A stretch of 64,000 bases of DNA. Origin: Candidatus Accumulibacter affinis (lineage in GTDB: Bacteria > Pseudomonadota > Gammaproteobacteria > Burkholderiales > Rhodocyclaceae). The stretch is from NCBI GenBank assembly GCA_016713625.1, contig JADJOT010000004.1, positions 62,001 to 126,000 of the forward strand, in the 5' to 3' direction. Shown piece after piece: positions 33,211-42,825 of this stretch. The notes under the pieces are model-generated. The model was not told the DNA's origin. It did no database searches and saw only the letters and a list, made by a program, of their open reading frames with translations. The translations under genes and the position numbers were made by a program. Positions within the stretch are counted from its first letter, which is position 1. The number at the start of each line of letters is the position of its first letter.

Positions 33211-34414
33211 CGCTGTCTTCCTGGAGTCTTGAAATGAATGAACGGATACGCTCGGCCGCTTCGACGCAGTCTGCGAGCGGCGCAACCAGGGCGATCCGCA
33301 GATAGCCTGCGCCTGGATTGACTCCCTGAGCGGTACGCGCCAAGTAGCTGCCGGGCAAAAGCACCACATTATAGTCGGCCAGTAGTTGGCGGGCGAACTC
33401 ACTGTCGCTGCGCGCGGTCCCGGCCCACAGATAGAACCCGGCGTCAGGCATGGCCGTCGCCAGGACCTCCGCCAGGCGCGGCGTCACTGCTGCGAATTTT
33501 TCCCGGTACTGGCGGCGGTTTTCGACCACGTGCGCCTCGTCCTTCCAGGCGGCGATGCTGGCCGCCTGCACCGCCGGACTCATCGCACTGCCGTGGTAGG
33601 TACGGTAGAGCAGGAACGATTTCAGGGTCGCCGCGTCGCCCGCGACGAAGCCCGAACGCATGCCGGGAACATTCGATCGCTTGGACAGGCTGGAGAACAT
33701 CACCAGGCGCTCGAAATTGCGACCGAGCAGGCTGGCAGCCTGCAGGCAGCCAAGCGGTGGGCTCATCTCGTCGAAGTAAATCTCCGAGTAGCATTCGTCC
33801 GAGGCGATCACGAAGCCATACCGGTCGGCGAGGGCAAACAACTGCCTCCAGTCGGCCAGGCTCAGCACCTTGCCGGTCGGGTTGCCCGGTGAGCAGACGA
33901 AGAACAGCTGTACTCGCTGCCATTCGGCCTCGCTCAAGGCCGCGAAGTCGAACGCATAATCGTTGCCGGGCAAGGTATTCAGAAAGCGCGGCTCGGCGCC
34001 GGCGAGATAGCTGGCCCCCTCATAAATCTGGTAGAAGGGGTTGGGGCTGACGACCAGCGGCGGGTAACCTCGGGAGGGGTCGATGACCGTCTGGGTAAAG
34101 GCGAACAATGCCTCGCGCGAACCGTTCACCGGAATCACCTGGGTTTCCGGGTCGATACCGTGCAGGCCGTAGCGACGCTGCAACCAGGCGGCGATGCTCA
34201 ACCGCAATTCAACGCTGCCGAGTGTCGTCGGATAACTGGCCAGCCCGCCAAGGCCGGCGCTCAGCGCCTCCTTGATGAATTCCGGTGTCGCGTGCTGCGG
34301 CTCGCCAATCGACAGCCGGATCTCCCGGTATTGCGGGTTTGGCGTAATGCCGGCAAAAAGCTGTCGCAACTTCTCGAAGGGATAAGCTTGCAGTTTGCTG
34401 AGGTGGGGATTCAC
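33182..34414 (-). CDS. dapC: Succinyldiaminopimelate transaminase
   Basis: 410-residue fold-type I aminotransferase, the step between DapD and DapE. The PLP lysine is in SSLSKRSNVPGMRSGF; SPGNPTG and SDECYSEIYFD are the usual cofactor contacts. DapC identity follows from position directly before dapD and from the N-terminal MNPHLSKLQAYPFEKLRQLFAG pattern. It is the first gene of the minus-strand dap unit. Confidence 0.92.
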   Translation of the reverse strand: MNPHLSKLQAYPFEKLRQLFAGITPNPQYREIRLSIGEPQHATPEFIKEALSAGLGGLASYPTTLGSVELRLSIAAWLQRRYGLHGIDPETQVIPVNGSREALFAFTQTVIDPSRGYPPLVVSPNPFYQIYEGASYLAGAEPRFLNTLPGNDYAFDFAALSEAEWQRVQLFFVCSPGNPTGKVLSLADWRQLFALADRYGFVIASDECYSEIYFDEMSPPLGCLQAASLLGRNFERLVMFSSLSKRSNVPGMRSGFVAGDAATLKSFLLYRTYHGSAMSPAVQAASIAAWKDEAHVVENRRQYREKFAAVTPRLAEVLATAMPDAGFYLWAGTARSDSEFARQLLADYNVVLLPGSYLARTAQGVNPGAGYLRIALVAPLADCVEAAERIRSFISRLQEDSDAGNPADYR

Positions 34415-34504
34415 TGGCTCGTACGTCAGGTCGCGGGACGCCGGATTATAAGGGGCATCGGCCGACGGTGAAAGGAGGAGGCACGCCGCCAGCCCCGCAG
34501 CGCC

Positions 34505-34542
34505 GACGCTGCCCGTGACCGCTGACGCTGCCCGTGACCGCT
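34505..34542. repeat. 19-bp tandem duplication
   Basis: GACGCTGCCCGTGACCGCT occurs twice in direct succession in the gap between dapC and yecA. Probably a slippage product without function. Confidence 0.8.
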
Positions 34543-34583
34543 GACGCGACTTTCACATTAAATTAATCGGGGTCGAAAGCTCT

Positions 34584-35288
34584 TCAAGGCTGTGCAACGC
34601 CGCAGCATTTCTTGTATTTCTGCCCGCTGCCACAAGGGCAAAGCTCGTTGCGACCGACCTTGGCCTGCTCGCGACGGACGGTCTTGACGCTGCGCTGCGC
34701 CAACCAGAAGCGATGGATGTCGGACACCGCCTGCGGCAGCATGTCTTCGCACTCGTCGCGCATATCTTCGAGTTCCCGGCCTACCAGCCATTCGTCGCCG
34801 GCCGCTGCGGCGGCCGCTTCGGCGTCGCCAGTGAGCATGAACAGCGGGAAGAGCTGGTCGTCAAGGTAGGCGATTTCTTCGCTGTCCTCCTGGTCATCAT
34901 CGGCACCCAGAGCCTCGAACCAGTCCACGGGTGCCGAATCGACGCCATGCAGATAGGCCTCGCACCAGGGAACGAAATCGCTGCGCGAATGCTCGTCGTC
35001 GTCGTCTTTGGCGTAGAGCAGCAGCAGGGGGGGGTCGCCGTTCGCCAGTTCGGTCTGCAACTGCGCCGCGAGAAGGCGCAGCAACTCTGCGGCTTCTCGC
35101 CAAACTGCGGCGCCGCTTTCGTGTCCCAGCACTTCGCTCAGCCACTGGGCCTCGGGAATTGGCTGTGGTCCCGATAACGCGGCACAGAGAAAGCCCTGCG
35201 CTTCGTCGAGGCGCATCGACTTCTCCAGCGCCGGATCGTCGAGCAGTTGTTCGAGGCGCAGGAGTTGCTGGTCGGTGAGTTGGGTCAT
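34584..35288 (-). CDS. YecA/UPF0149 family protein with SEC-C zinc motif
   Basis: 234 residues. The N-terminal part is a helical YgfB/UPF0149 domain (LEKSMRLDEAQGFLCAALSGP ... EDSEEIAYLDDQLFPLFMLTGD). The C-terminal 20 residues, NELCPCGSGQKYKKCCG, are the SEC-C metal-binding motif also found on SecA. YecA-type proteins bind ribosome/SecA-related partners, but a precise job is not known. It starts 4 bp after the queF stop, so the two are co-transcribed. Confidence 0.85.
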   Translation of the reverse strand: MTQLTDQQLLRLEQLLDDPALEKSMRLDEAQGFLCAALSGPQPIPEAQWLSEVLGHESGAAVWREAAELLRLLAAQLQTELANGDPPLLLLYAKDDDDEHSRSDFVPWCEAYLHGVDSAPVDWFEALGADDDQEDSEEIAYLDDQLFPLFMLTGDAEAAAAAAGDEWLVGRELEDMRDECEDMLPQAVSDIHRFWLAQRSVKTVRREQAKVGRNELCPCGSGQKYKKCCGVAQP

Positions 35289-35292
35289 GATT

Positions 35293-35712
35293 TCAGCCCC
35301 GGGTGTTGCACTGGCTGGCGAAATCGCCGAGCTGCACCATGGGTGCTGGCGTCCAGCCGGCTTTGCGGTGTTCGGCAACGACCGTGGTGAAGACGCCACC
35401 GCGCACGTAGAAGCGCGCCGTCAGGCGCATGTAGCGAGGGTCGGTGGCGCTGGCCAAGTCGTCGAGGATGCGGTTGCTGACATCCTCGTGAAAACAGCCG
35501 GTATTGCGAAAAGACCAGATGTAGAGCTTCAGGCTCTTCAGTTCGATACAGGTCGCATCGGGGATGTAATCGAGGAGCAGCGTGGCAAAGTCCGGCTGGC
35601 CGGTTTTCGGGCACAGGCAGGTGAATTCCGGGATTTCCATGTGAATATGAAAATCCCGCTGCGGGGCCGGGTTGGGGAAGGTTTCCAGGGGGGTGGCCGG
35701 CGGTGTGGGCAT
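35293..35712 (-). CDS. queF: NADPH-dependent 7-cyano-7-deazaguanine reductase (QueF)
   Basis: 139-residue unimodular QueF that reduces preQ0 to preQ1 in queuosine synthesis. EFTCLCPKTGQPDFATL carries the catalytic Cys and Asp; CIELKSLKLYIWSFRNTGCFHEDVSNRIL is the substrate-binding core. ATG chosen at MPTPPATPLETFPNP. It is divergent from smc. A queuosine-precursor transporter gene lies ~10 kb away (45342-46073), so both salvage and reduction functions are in this region. Confidence 0.93.
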   Translation of the reverse strand: MPTPPATPLETFPNPAPQRDFHIHMEIPEFTCLCPKTGQPDFATLLLDYIPDATCIELKSLKLYIWSFRNTGCFHEDVSNRILDDLASATDPRYMRLTARFYVRGGVFTTVVAEHRKAGWTPAPMVQLGDFASQCNTRG

Positions 35713-35899
35713 GGTGGTTTCCGATTGGAATCCGGTGGGAAACGAATCAGGCAGGCAGAATGCTATTATAAGCGCTTTCAATGGCATTCTGCGGGAATAT
35801 CGGCCGGTCGTTAACCCCTGTGGTGAGGGGGAGTCCCCGCGCAAGACCCCGCTTCTGCCGATCTCTGATGACGCGGCTGCAGCGGCCGCGTTCTGGTTC
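35713..35899. promoter_or_regulatory. Divergent queF / smc control region with dyad
   Basis: Between the two divergent starts lies the perfect 9-bp dyad GCAGAATGC ... GCATTCTGC (35755-35792). Inside it, ATTATA reads as TATAAT on the minus strand (-10 for queF) and TATTAT on the plus strand. No good -35 element was found for either direction. Confidence 0.45.
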
Positions 35900-38800
35900 A
35901 TGCGCCTGACCAAACTGAAACTCGCCGGCTTCAAGTCTTTCGTCGATCCGACAACGATCGCCTTGCCCGGTCAACTCGTTGGCGTGGTCGGCCCGAATGG
36001 CTGCGGCAAGTCGAACGTGATGGACGCCGTGCGCTGGGTGCTTGGCGAATCGAAAGCCTCGGAGTTGCGGGGCGAATCGATGCAGGATGTGATTTTCAAC
36101 GGTTCCGGGAGTCGCAAGCCGGTGTCGCGGGCGGCCGTCGAACTGGTTTTCGACAACTCGCTCGGGCGCCTTTCGGGGCAGTGGTCGCAGTACGCGGAAC
36201 TCTCGGTGAAGCGGCTGCTGACGCGCAATGGCCAGTCCGAGTACTACATCAACAACCTGCACGTCCGCCGCAAGGACGTCACCGACCTGTTTCTCGGTAC
36301 CGGCCTCGGTCCGCGCGCCTATGCAATCATCGGCCAGGGAACCATCTCGCGGATCATCGAAGCCAAACCCGACGAGCTGCGCGTCTTTCTCGAAGAGGCT
36401 GCCGGCGTCACCCGTTACAAGGAAAGGCGCAAGGAAACCGAGAACCGCCTGGCCGATACACGCGACAACCTGGCGCGGGTCGAAGACATCCGCCTCGAAC
36501 TCGCCTCGCAGATGGAGCGTCTCGAAGGCCAGGCCAGCGTTGCCCGCCAGTATCGCGAGTACAGCGACGGTCTGGCGCGCAGGCAGCAGCTCCTGTGGCT
36601 GCTGCGACGCACGGAAGCGCAGACCGAGCGCGAGCGCCTGACGCGTGAGGTCGACCAGGCGAGTGTCGATCTCGAATCCCGCAACGCAACCCTGCGCGAT
36701 CTCGAGGCGCGTCTCGAAGTGGCGCGCGAGGCCCATTTTGCCGCCAGCGACGGCGTCCATGCGGCACAGAGCGATCTGTTTACCGCCAATGCCGAAGTCG
36801 CACGTCTGGAAGCCGAGATCCGTCACCGTCGTGAATCGCGCCGCGAGTACGAGACGCGTCGCGCGCAGTTGACCGAGGACCGCGCACACTGGCAGGCACA
36901 GGCCGGCAAGCTGGCGGACGACGACGCATATTGGCGGGGCCTGCTGACGCTCGCCGACGAACGGGTCGAGCAGGGCCAGTTGCGCCTCGAAGTGCGCCAG
37001 GAACGCCTGCCTCTGGCCGAAGAGAGACACGCCGCCGCACTCGACGCGGTCAATCACCAGCGCGCCGGGATGGCTCAGGCCGAACAGCGTCTGCACGTCG
37101 AGCAGGCCAATCGGGGACACGCGCAACGTTCGTTGCAGATTTTCGCCAGCCGCCGGGAACGCCTGGCGGTCGAGCGTGCGGCCCTGCCAGAACCCGATGC
37201 AAGCGAGCTGGCCGACCGGCACGAGGAACTGGCCGGGTTGCGCGAGCGCATCGCGGAGGCGCTCGCGAATCAGCAGGGCGAGCAACAGGCCTTGCCACGC
37301 CTGGAGCAGCAGCGCCGCCAGATTCTCGCCGACGTCCAGCACGCGCAGAAGGAACGTACCGAGGCGAATGCGCGGCGCAGCGCCCTTCAGCAACTGCAGC
37401 AGCGCCTGCAAGCCAATGGCAAGCTCGACGAGTGGCTGCATCGGCACGGCTTGCAGCATGGTGAACCGCTGTGGAAAGCCATGCACGTCGAAGCCGGTTG
37501 GGAAGATGCCGTCGAAGCGGTGTTGCGCGAACGTCTGGCCGCCCTGCCGGCGGCCAGCGCCGACGCGGCGTGGAGCCGCGACCGGCCGGGCGGAAAACTG
37601 ACCCTGCTGCTGCCGCTGGGCAGCGCAGACCAGCCCACGGCGCCGGCCGACGATCTGCTGCTGGCACGCATTCGCTGCGACCATCCCGAGCTGTCGGCGA
37701 TCCTGGCCGACTGGCTTGGCGAGGTGCGCAGCACTCCCGATCTGGCATCCGCGCTGGCGCGCCGCACCGGGCTATCGGCGAGCGCGTGCTGCGTGACCCC
37801 CGGTGGTGACATCGTCAGGCGGCAGAGCGTGACGCTGTTTGCTCCCGACAGCGGGGAGCATGGTCTACTCGAACGTCAGCGCGAGATCGACGCGCTGGCT
37901 GCGGTGATTGGTGCGCGCGAGGAAAGGGTTGTCCAGGAGCAGGCGGCCCTCGCTGAAATCGAGCAGCGCCTGACCGACGCCCAGCAGGTCCTGCAGGACT
38001 CTCGCCAGCAACTGGGGGTTCTACAGGACCGGGCACACGCCATCCAGGTCGACACCCTGAAGCTCGCGCAGGCGCGCGAACGTTTCCGCGAGCGGCAGGC
38101 GCAGATCGACGCCAACCTGGCCGAAATGGCTGCCGAGGAGGAAAGCGAGCGCGAGCGCCTGTTCCTTGCCGACGAGGCCATCGACGCGCAGCGTGCACAG
38201 CTCGACGAACTGCGGGCGGTCATGGACACTGCGCAGGCGCTGTTCGAGCAGACCGAACAGGCACTGCGTGACGAACGTGCGCAGGTCAACGGCGCCGAGC
38301 GGGATCTGCGCGAGGCCGAGTTCTCGCAGCGCGAGGGTCGCAACAAGTTGCAGGAACTTGCCGGCAACCGCGACCTTGCGCGTCAGCAACTCGAACGTAT
38401 CGCGGAAGACCTGACGCGCTGCGAGGAGAGCGCCAGCGCTGTGCAGGCCGAGGACCTGGAACCACGATTGCAGGAAGCGCTGGACCACCGTGTCGCCCGC
38501 GAGCACGCCCTGGCGAACGCCCGCGACGCCATGGAAGCAGCAACCAATGGCCTGCGCGCGCTCGACGAGGAGCGTCTGAAAGTCGAGCAGAGTCTCGATC
38601 CGCTGCGCGACCGGATCAGCGAACTGAAACTCAAGGAACAGGCAGCACAGCTCAGCGTCGACCAGCTGGCGACGCAATTGATCGAAGTGAACGCCGACGA
38701 GCAGTCGCTGCTGCCCGATCTCGTGGGTGCGCGTGCGGCCAGCCTGCAGAGTTCGATCGGCTCGCTGCAACGTTCGATCGACGCGCTCGGGGCGGTCAAC

Positions 38801-39406
38801 CTGGCAGCGCTCGACGAACTCGAAGCGGCACGTGAACGCAAGGGCTATCTCGACGCCCAGTCGGCAGACCTGACGCAGGCCATGGAAACGCTGGAAAGCG
38901 CGATTCGCCGCATTGACCGGGAAACGCGAGATCTCCTGCAGACCACCTATGACGCGGTCAACCGCAGCTTTGGCGAGCTCTTTCCGGTTCTCTTTGGCGG
39001 TGGCGAGGCGCGCTTGATCATGACCGGCGAGGAGATTCTCGATGCCGGCCTGCAGGTCATGGCACAGCCACCGGGCAAAAAGAACTCGACGATTCACCTG
39101 TTGTCTGGCGGCGAAAAGGCGCTGACGGCGATTGCGCTGGTATTCTCGATGTTTCAGCTCAATCCCGCGCCTTTCTGTCTGCTTGACGAGGTGGATGCGC
39201 CGCTTGACGATACCAATACCGAACGTTTCTGCTCGATGGTGCGGCGCATGTCCACCCATACGCAGTTTCTGTTCATCAGCCATAACAAGATCACGATGGA
39301 GATGGCGCAACAGCTCGTCGGGGTAACCATGCAGGAATCCGGCGTCTCGCGCATCGTTGAAGTCGATATGGAAGAGGCGCTGCGCTTGCGCGAGCAAATC
39401 GTTTAG
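35900..39406 (+). CDS. smc: Chromosome segregation protein SMC
   Basis: 1168-residue SMC ATPase that compacts and aligns chromosome arms with ScpA/ScpB. Head: FKSFVDPTTIALPGQLVGVVGPNGCGKSNVMDAVRWVLGE (Walker A ~32-39). Two long coiled coils flank a hinge around residues 510-640. C-terminal head: LLSGGEKALTAIAL signature (~1067) and FCLLDEVDAPLDDTN Walker B (~1091). ATG chosen at MRLTKLKLAGFKSF, the family start. It heads the smc-zipA-ligA operon (8 and 11 bp gaps). Long open frames also exist on the complementary strand here only because of high GC. Confidence 0.96.
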   Translation: MRLTKLKLAGFKSFVDPTTIALPGQLVGVVGPNGCGKSNVMDAVRWVLGESKASELRGESMQDVIFNGSGSRKPVSRAAVELVFDNSLGRLSGQWSQYAELSVKRLLTRNGQSEYYINNLHVRRKDVTDLFLGTGLGPRAYAIIGQGTISRIIEAKPDELRVFLEEAAGVTRYKERRKETENRLADTRDNLARVEDIRLELASQMERLEGQASVARQYREYSDGLARRQQLLWLLRRTEAQTERERLTREVDQASVDLESRNATLRDLEARLEVAREAHFAASDGVHAAQSDLFTANAEVARLEAEIRHRRESRREYETRRAQLTEDRAHWQAQAGKLADDDAYWRGLLTLADERVEQGQLRLEVRQERLPLAEERHAAALDAVNHQRAGMAQAEQRLHVEQANRGHAQRSLQIFASRRERLAVERAALPEPDASELADRHEELAGLRERIAEALANQQGEQQALPRLEQQRRQILADVQHAQKERTEANARRSALQQLQQRLQANGKLDEWLHRHGLQHGEPLWKAMHVEAGWEDAVEAVLRERLAALPAASADAAWSRDRPGGKLTLLLPLGSADQPTAPADDLLLARIRCDHPELSAILADWLGEVRSTPDLASALARRTGLSASACCVTPGGDIVRRQSVTLFAPDSGEHGLLERQREIDALAAVIGAREERVVQEQAALAEIEQRLTDAQQVLQDSRQQLGVLQDRAHAIQVDTLKLAQARERFRERQAQIDANLAEMAAEEESERERLFLADEAIDAQRAQLDELRAVMDTAQALFEQTEQALRDERAQVNGAERDLREAEFSQREGRNKLQELAGNRDLARQQLERIAEDLTRCEESASAVQAEDLEPRLQEALDHRVAREHALANARDAMEAATNGLRALDEERLKVEQSLDPLRDRISELKLKEQAAQLSVDQLATQLIEVNADEQSLLPDLVGARAASLQSSIGSLQRSIDALGAVNLAALDELEAARERKGYLDAQSADLTQAMETLESAIRRIDRETRDLLQTTYDAVNRSFGELFPVLFGGGEARLIMTGEEILDAGLQVMAQPPGKKNSTIHLLSGGEKALTAIALVFSMFQLNPAPFCLLDEVDAPLDDTNTERFCSMVRRMSTHTQFLFISHNKITMEMAQQLVGVTMQESGVSRIVEVDMEEALRLREQIV

Positions 39407-39414
39407 GAGTAGAC

Positions 39415-40701
39415 ATGACCGACTTGCAGATGGGTATGATTGGCCTCGGTGGTGCCGCGGTGTTTGCCGTGCTGGCCTACAACAAATGGCAGGAGCACAA
39501 GCACCGCAAGCTTGCCGAGGCGTTGTTGAGCGCTCGCCAGGCCGATGTTCTGCTGGATGAGTCGGCGCTCGATGGAATGAGGGCGGAGTCGTCGGGCGAT
39601 GCCGCCGCGGCGGTCGACGACGCTCAGGCGCGTGCGGCGCTGGCGGGTGCACCCGACCGTGCCGACCAGGGGCGGCTCGAACCGCTACTGCGGCCCGACC
39701 CCGATGCGCACGCGGCGGTGCCGGAACATCATGCTGCGTCTGACGTGCGCGACAACGCCAGCATCCCCGCATTTCTCCTGGCCGGCGAACGATCGGCGCG
39801 GCTTGCCAGCGAGCCATCGGCAGCGCGGCCGGTGCACCCGGACGAACAGGGAGCGAATGTGCGGGAACTCGCGGTGCCGTCTTACCTGCTCTCTCCGACC
39901 ATCGATTACATCGCCGCGATCGAGATCTCCGAGCCGGCAGGGGCCTATCAGATCTGCGAAGCGCAACGTGCGCCGCTGGCACGGCTGGCCAAGCCCGTGC
40001 ATTGGATCGGTTTCAACGAACAGGCGCATGAGTGGGAGCCGATCATCGAGGACAGCGATCGCGATTACCGGCACATCCGCGTCGGTCTGCAACTCGTCGA
40101 CCGCCGCGGTCCGGTGCGCGACAGTGATCTGTCGATCTTTCACCTCGCCATGCAGGACCTGGCGACCGAGCTGATGGGCTTTGCCGAGTTGCCGCTACGC
40201 GAACCGGCTTTGCAACTGGCCGCGCAGCTGGACGAGTTCTGCGCCGGTATCGACATCCAGATCGGTATCAACGTGATCAGCCAGGGGCAGGTTTTTCCGG
40301 GGACCAAGTTGCGTGCCCTGGCCGAATCGGCGGGGCTGACGATCGACGATGAAGGCCGTTTTGCGCGTTGTGACGATGACGGAAAGGTGCTCTACCTGCT
40401 GACCAACCAGGAATCGCAGAGTTTTGCGGCCGCGTCGATGCGCACCATGAGTACGCACGGCGTGACCTTCCTGCTCGACGTTCCGCGGGTTGCCAATGGC
40501 GATCGGGTGTTGACCCAGATGGTCGAACTGGCGCGGCGTTTTGCCGACGCGCTGCACGGCGCGCTGGTCGACGACAACCGGCGTCCATTGTCGGATAGCG
40601 CAATCGAGCCGATCCGCCGGCAGGTGGTACAGTACCAGACGGCAATGGCGACCCGCCAGGTGCCGGCCGGCGGCGTCCTGGCGCTGCGTCTGTTCTCCTG
40701 A
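39415..40701 (+). CDS. zipA: Cell division protein ZipA-like
   Basis: 428 residues. One N-terminal membrane helix (MGMIGLGGAAVFAVLAYNKW) with a short outside part, a Pro/Ala-rich linker, and a C-terminal FtsZ-binding domain (~residues 290-425: PLREPALQLAAQLDEFCAGIDIQIGINVI ... GVTFLLDVPRVANGDRVLTQMVELARRFADAL). ZipA anchors FtsZ to the inner membrane. Its place between smc and ligA is a known conserved arrangement. The linker is longer than in E. coli. Confidence 0.88.
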   Translation: MTDLQMGMIGLGGAAVFAVLAYNKWQEHKHRKLAEALLSARQADVLLDESALDGMRAESSGDAAAAVDDAQARAALAGAPDRADQGRLEPLLRPDPDAHAAVPEHHAASDVRDNASIPAFLLAGERSARLASEPSAARPVHPDEQGANVRELAVPSYLLSPTIDYIAAIEISEPAGAYQICEAQRAPLARLAKPVHWIGFNEQAHEWEPIIEDSDRDYRHIRVGLQLVDRRGPVRDSDLSIFHLAMQDLATELMGFAELPLREPALQLAAQLDEFCAGIDIQIGINVISQGQVFPGTKLRALAESAGLTIDDEGRFARCDDDGKVLYLLTNQESQSFAAASMRTMSTHGVTFLLDVPRVANGDRVLTQMVELARRFADALHGALVDDNRRPLSDSAIEPIRRQVVQYQTAMATRQVPAGGVLALRLFS

Positions 40702-40712
40702 AGCAATCGCCC

Positions 40713-42743
40713 ATGACTGTCAGCGAGCACGCCCGCGCCTTGCGGGCCGAGATCGAGAAGCACAACTACCAGTATTACGTGCTCGATGCGCCGTTGCTCA
40801 GCGATGCCGAGTACGACCGCCTGTTCCGCGAGTTGCAGGCGCTGGAGGCAGAACACCCGCAACTGGTGAGCAGCGACTCGCCGACCCAAAGGGTGGGCGC
40901 GGCGCCGCTGCCCGAGTTCGTTGCGGTGGCGCACGCGACGCCCATGTTGTCGCTGAACAATGCCTTTGCCGACGCCGAGGTGGCGGCTTTTGACCGCCGC
41001 GTCCACGAGGGGCTGGCCCTGGACGAAGGGGTCGACGAAGCGGACTATTCGGCCGAACCCAAGTTTGACGGTCTCGCCGTCAGCCTGACCTACGAAAACG
41101 GTATCCTGGTTCGCGGCGCGACGCGCGGCGACGGGTCTACCGGCGAAGACGTGACCGTCAATCTGCGCACCCTGCGCAGCATTCCGCTGCGCCTGCAGGG
41201 CAGCGGCTGGCCGACGCTGCTCGAAGTGCGCGGCGAGGTACTGCTGTGGCGCAGCGATTTCGAAAAACTGAACTCGCGCCAGCGCGAACAGGGCGAGAAA
41301 GAGTTCGTCAATCCGCGCAATGCCGCCGCCGGCAGCCTGCGCCAGCTCGACCCACGCGTCACGGCGACGCGGCCGTTGCGCTTCTTTGCCTACGGCATCG
41401 GTGGCGCTGCTGGCGCCGGCTTGCCGGCGACCCACTCGGCCCTGCTCGATCGGCTTGGCGAATGGGGTTTTCCGGTTGCCGCGGAGCGGCGGCGGGTCAG
41501 CGGCCTCGGCGGCCTGCTCGGCTACTACGCCGAGATTGGCCAGCGGCGCGCGTCGCTGCCTTACGCGATCGATGGCGTGGTCTACAAGGTCGACGATCTG
41601 GCGGCACAGGAACGCCTTGGTTTCGTATCGCGAGCGCCGCGTTTCGCGATTGCCCACAAGTTTCCCGCCGAAGAGGCGGTCACCGAACTGCTGGACATTT
41701 CGATCCAGGTCGGCCGTACCGGCGCGCTAACACCGGTGGCGCGGCTGCTGCCGGTTTTCGTCGGGGGCGTGACGGTGACCAACGCCACCCTGCACAACGA
41801 GGATGAAATCCGGCGCAAGGACCTGCGTATCGGCGATCGCGTCATCGTTCGCCGGGCCGGCGATGTGATTCCCGAAGTTGTTCGGGCGTTGTCGGGACAG
41901 CGGCCAGCCACGGCGCGCGAATTCCACATGCCGACGAGCTGTCCGGTCTGCGCTTCGCACATTGTCCGCAATGCGGACGAGGCGGTGGCGCGTTGCAGTG
42001 GCGGCCTGTACTGCCCGGCGCAGCGCAAGCAGGCGCTGCTGCATTTCGCGTCGCGGCGGGCGATGGATATCGAAGGCCTGGGTGACAAGCTCGTCGAGCA
42101 ACTGGTCGATGGCGCCGTCGTGCGCACCCCGGCCGATCTGTATCGCCTGGGGCTGTCGGCTCTGGCCAGTCTCGAACGGATGGCCGAGAAATCGGCGGGC
42201 AATCTCCTGGCGGCGATCGAGCAGAGCAAGCAGACCACCCTGGAACGTTTCATTTACGCATTGGGAATCCGCAACGTCGGCGTAGCCACGGCCAGGGATC
42301 TGGCGCGCCATTTCGGCAGTCTCGACCGCCTGCTCGCTGCCGACGCCGGACAGTTGCTGCAGGTGCCGGACGTCGGTCCGATTGTCGCGCAATCGATCTG
42401 CCAGTTCTGCAGCGAACCGCACAACCTCGAAGTGATCGAACAGTTGCGTGCCGCCGGGGTGGTGTGGCGCGAGGGCGAGGCGCTGCTACCCGCCGGCGGT
42501 ACGCTGGCCGGCAAGCTATTGGTGTTGACGGGAAGCTTGCCGACACTGACTCGCGACGTCGCCAAGGCAATCATCGAAGCGGCCGGCGGCAAGGTCAGCA
42601 GCGCGGTGTCGAAAAAGACCGATTTCGTCGTCGCCGGTAGCGAAGCGGGCAGCAAGCTCGACAAAGCACAGCTTCTGGGGGTCACGGTGATTGACGAGGA
42701 GCGCTTGCTGGCTCTGGTGAACACGCCGCCGCCGGCACCATGA
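40713..42743 (+). CDS. ligA: NAD-dependent DNA ligase LigA
   Basis: 676-residue ligase that seals nicks in replication and repair. Adenylation Lys is in AEPKFDGLAVSL (KFDG 117-120). A four-Cys zinc finger (CPVCASHIVRNADEAVARCSGGLYC), a helix-hairpin-helix region (ALGIRNVGVATARDLARHFGSLDRL) and a C-terminal BRCT domain (GKLLVLTGSLPTLTRDVAKAIIEAAGGKVSSAVSKKTDFVVAG) follow in the normal order. Complete. Confidence 0.97.
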   Translation: MTVSEHARALRAEIEKHNYQYYVLDAPLLSDAEYDRLFRELQALEAEHPQLVSSDSPTQRVGAAPLPEFVAVAHATPMLSLNNAFADAEVAAFDRRVHEGLALDEGVDEADYSAEPKFDGLAVSLTYENGILVRGATRGDGSTGEDVTVNLRTLRSIPLRLQGSGWPTLLEVRGEVLLWRSDFEKLNSRQREQGEKEFVNPRNAAAGSLRQLDPRVTATRPLRFFAYGIGGAAGAGLPATHSALLDRLGEWGFPVAAERRRVSGLGGLLGYYAEIGQRRASLPYAIDGVVYKVDDLAAQERLGFVSRAPRFAIAHKFPAEEAVTELLDISIQVGRTGALTPVARLLPVFVGGVTVTNATLHNEDEIRRKDLRIGDRVIVRRAGDVIPEVVRALSGQRPATAREFHMPTSCPVCASHIVRNADEAVARCSGGLYCPAQRKQALLHFASRRAMDIEGLGDKLVEQLVDGAVVRTPADLYRLGLSALASLERMAEKSAGNLLAAIEQSKQTTLERFIYALGIRNVGVATARDLARHFGSLDRLLAADAGQLLQVPDVGPIVAQSICQFCSEPHNLEVIEQLRAAGVVWREGEALLPAGGTLAGKLLVLTGSLPTLTRDVAKAIIEAAGGKVSSAVSKKTDFVVAGSEAGSKLDKAQLLGVTVIDEERLLALVNTPPPAP

Positions 42744-42825
42744 ACTACCACCGGCAAGCGATCGCGCGGCGCCGTTCCGGCACCCAGCAGGTCTTTTCTC
42801 AACCTCCAGTAAGGCAGGAACGCCC

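Noticed and set aside
35600..35760. preQ1 riboswitch upstream of queF, and likewise upstream of the transporter at 45342
   Set aside because: No conserved preQ1 aptamer sequence or pseudoknot pattern seen in either leader.
35747..37684. 645-codon open frame antisense to smc
   Set aside because: Complement of a complete, motif-rich smc gene; high GC depletes stop codons on the other strand. No motifs of its own.
38021..39982. 653-codon open frame antisense to smc and zipA
   Set aside because: Same shadow effect, spans two real genes on the other strand.
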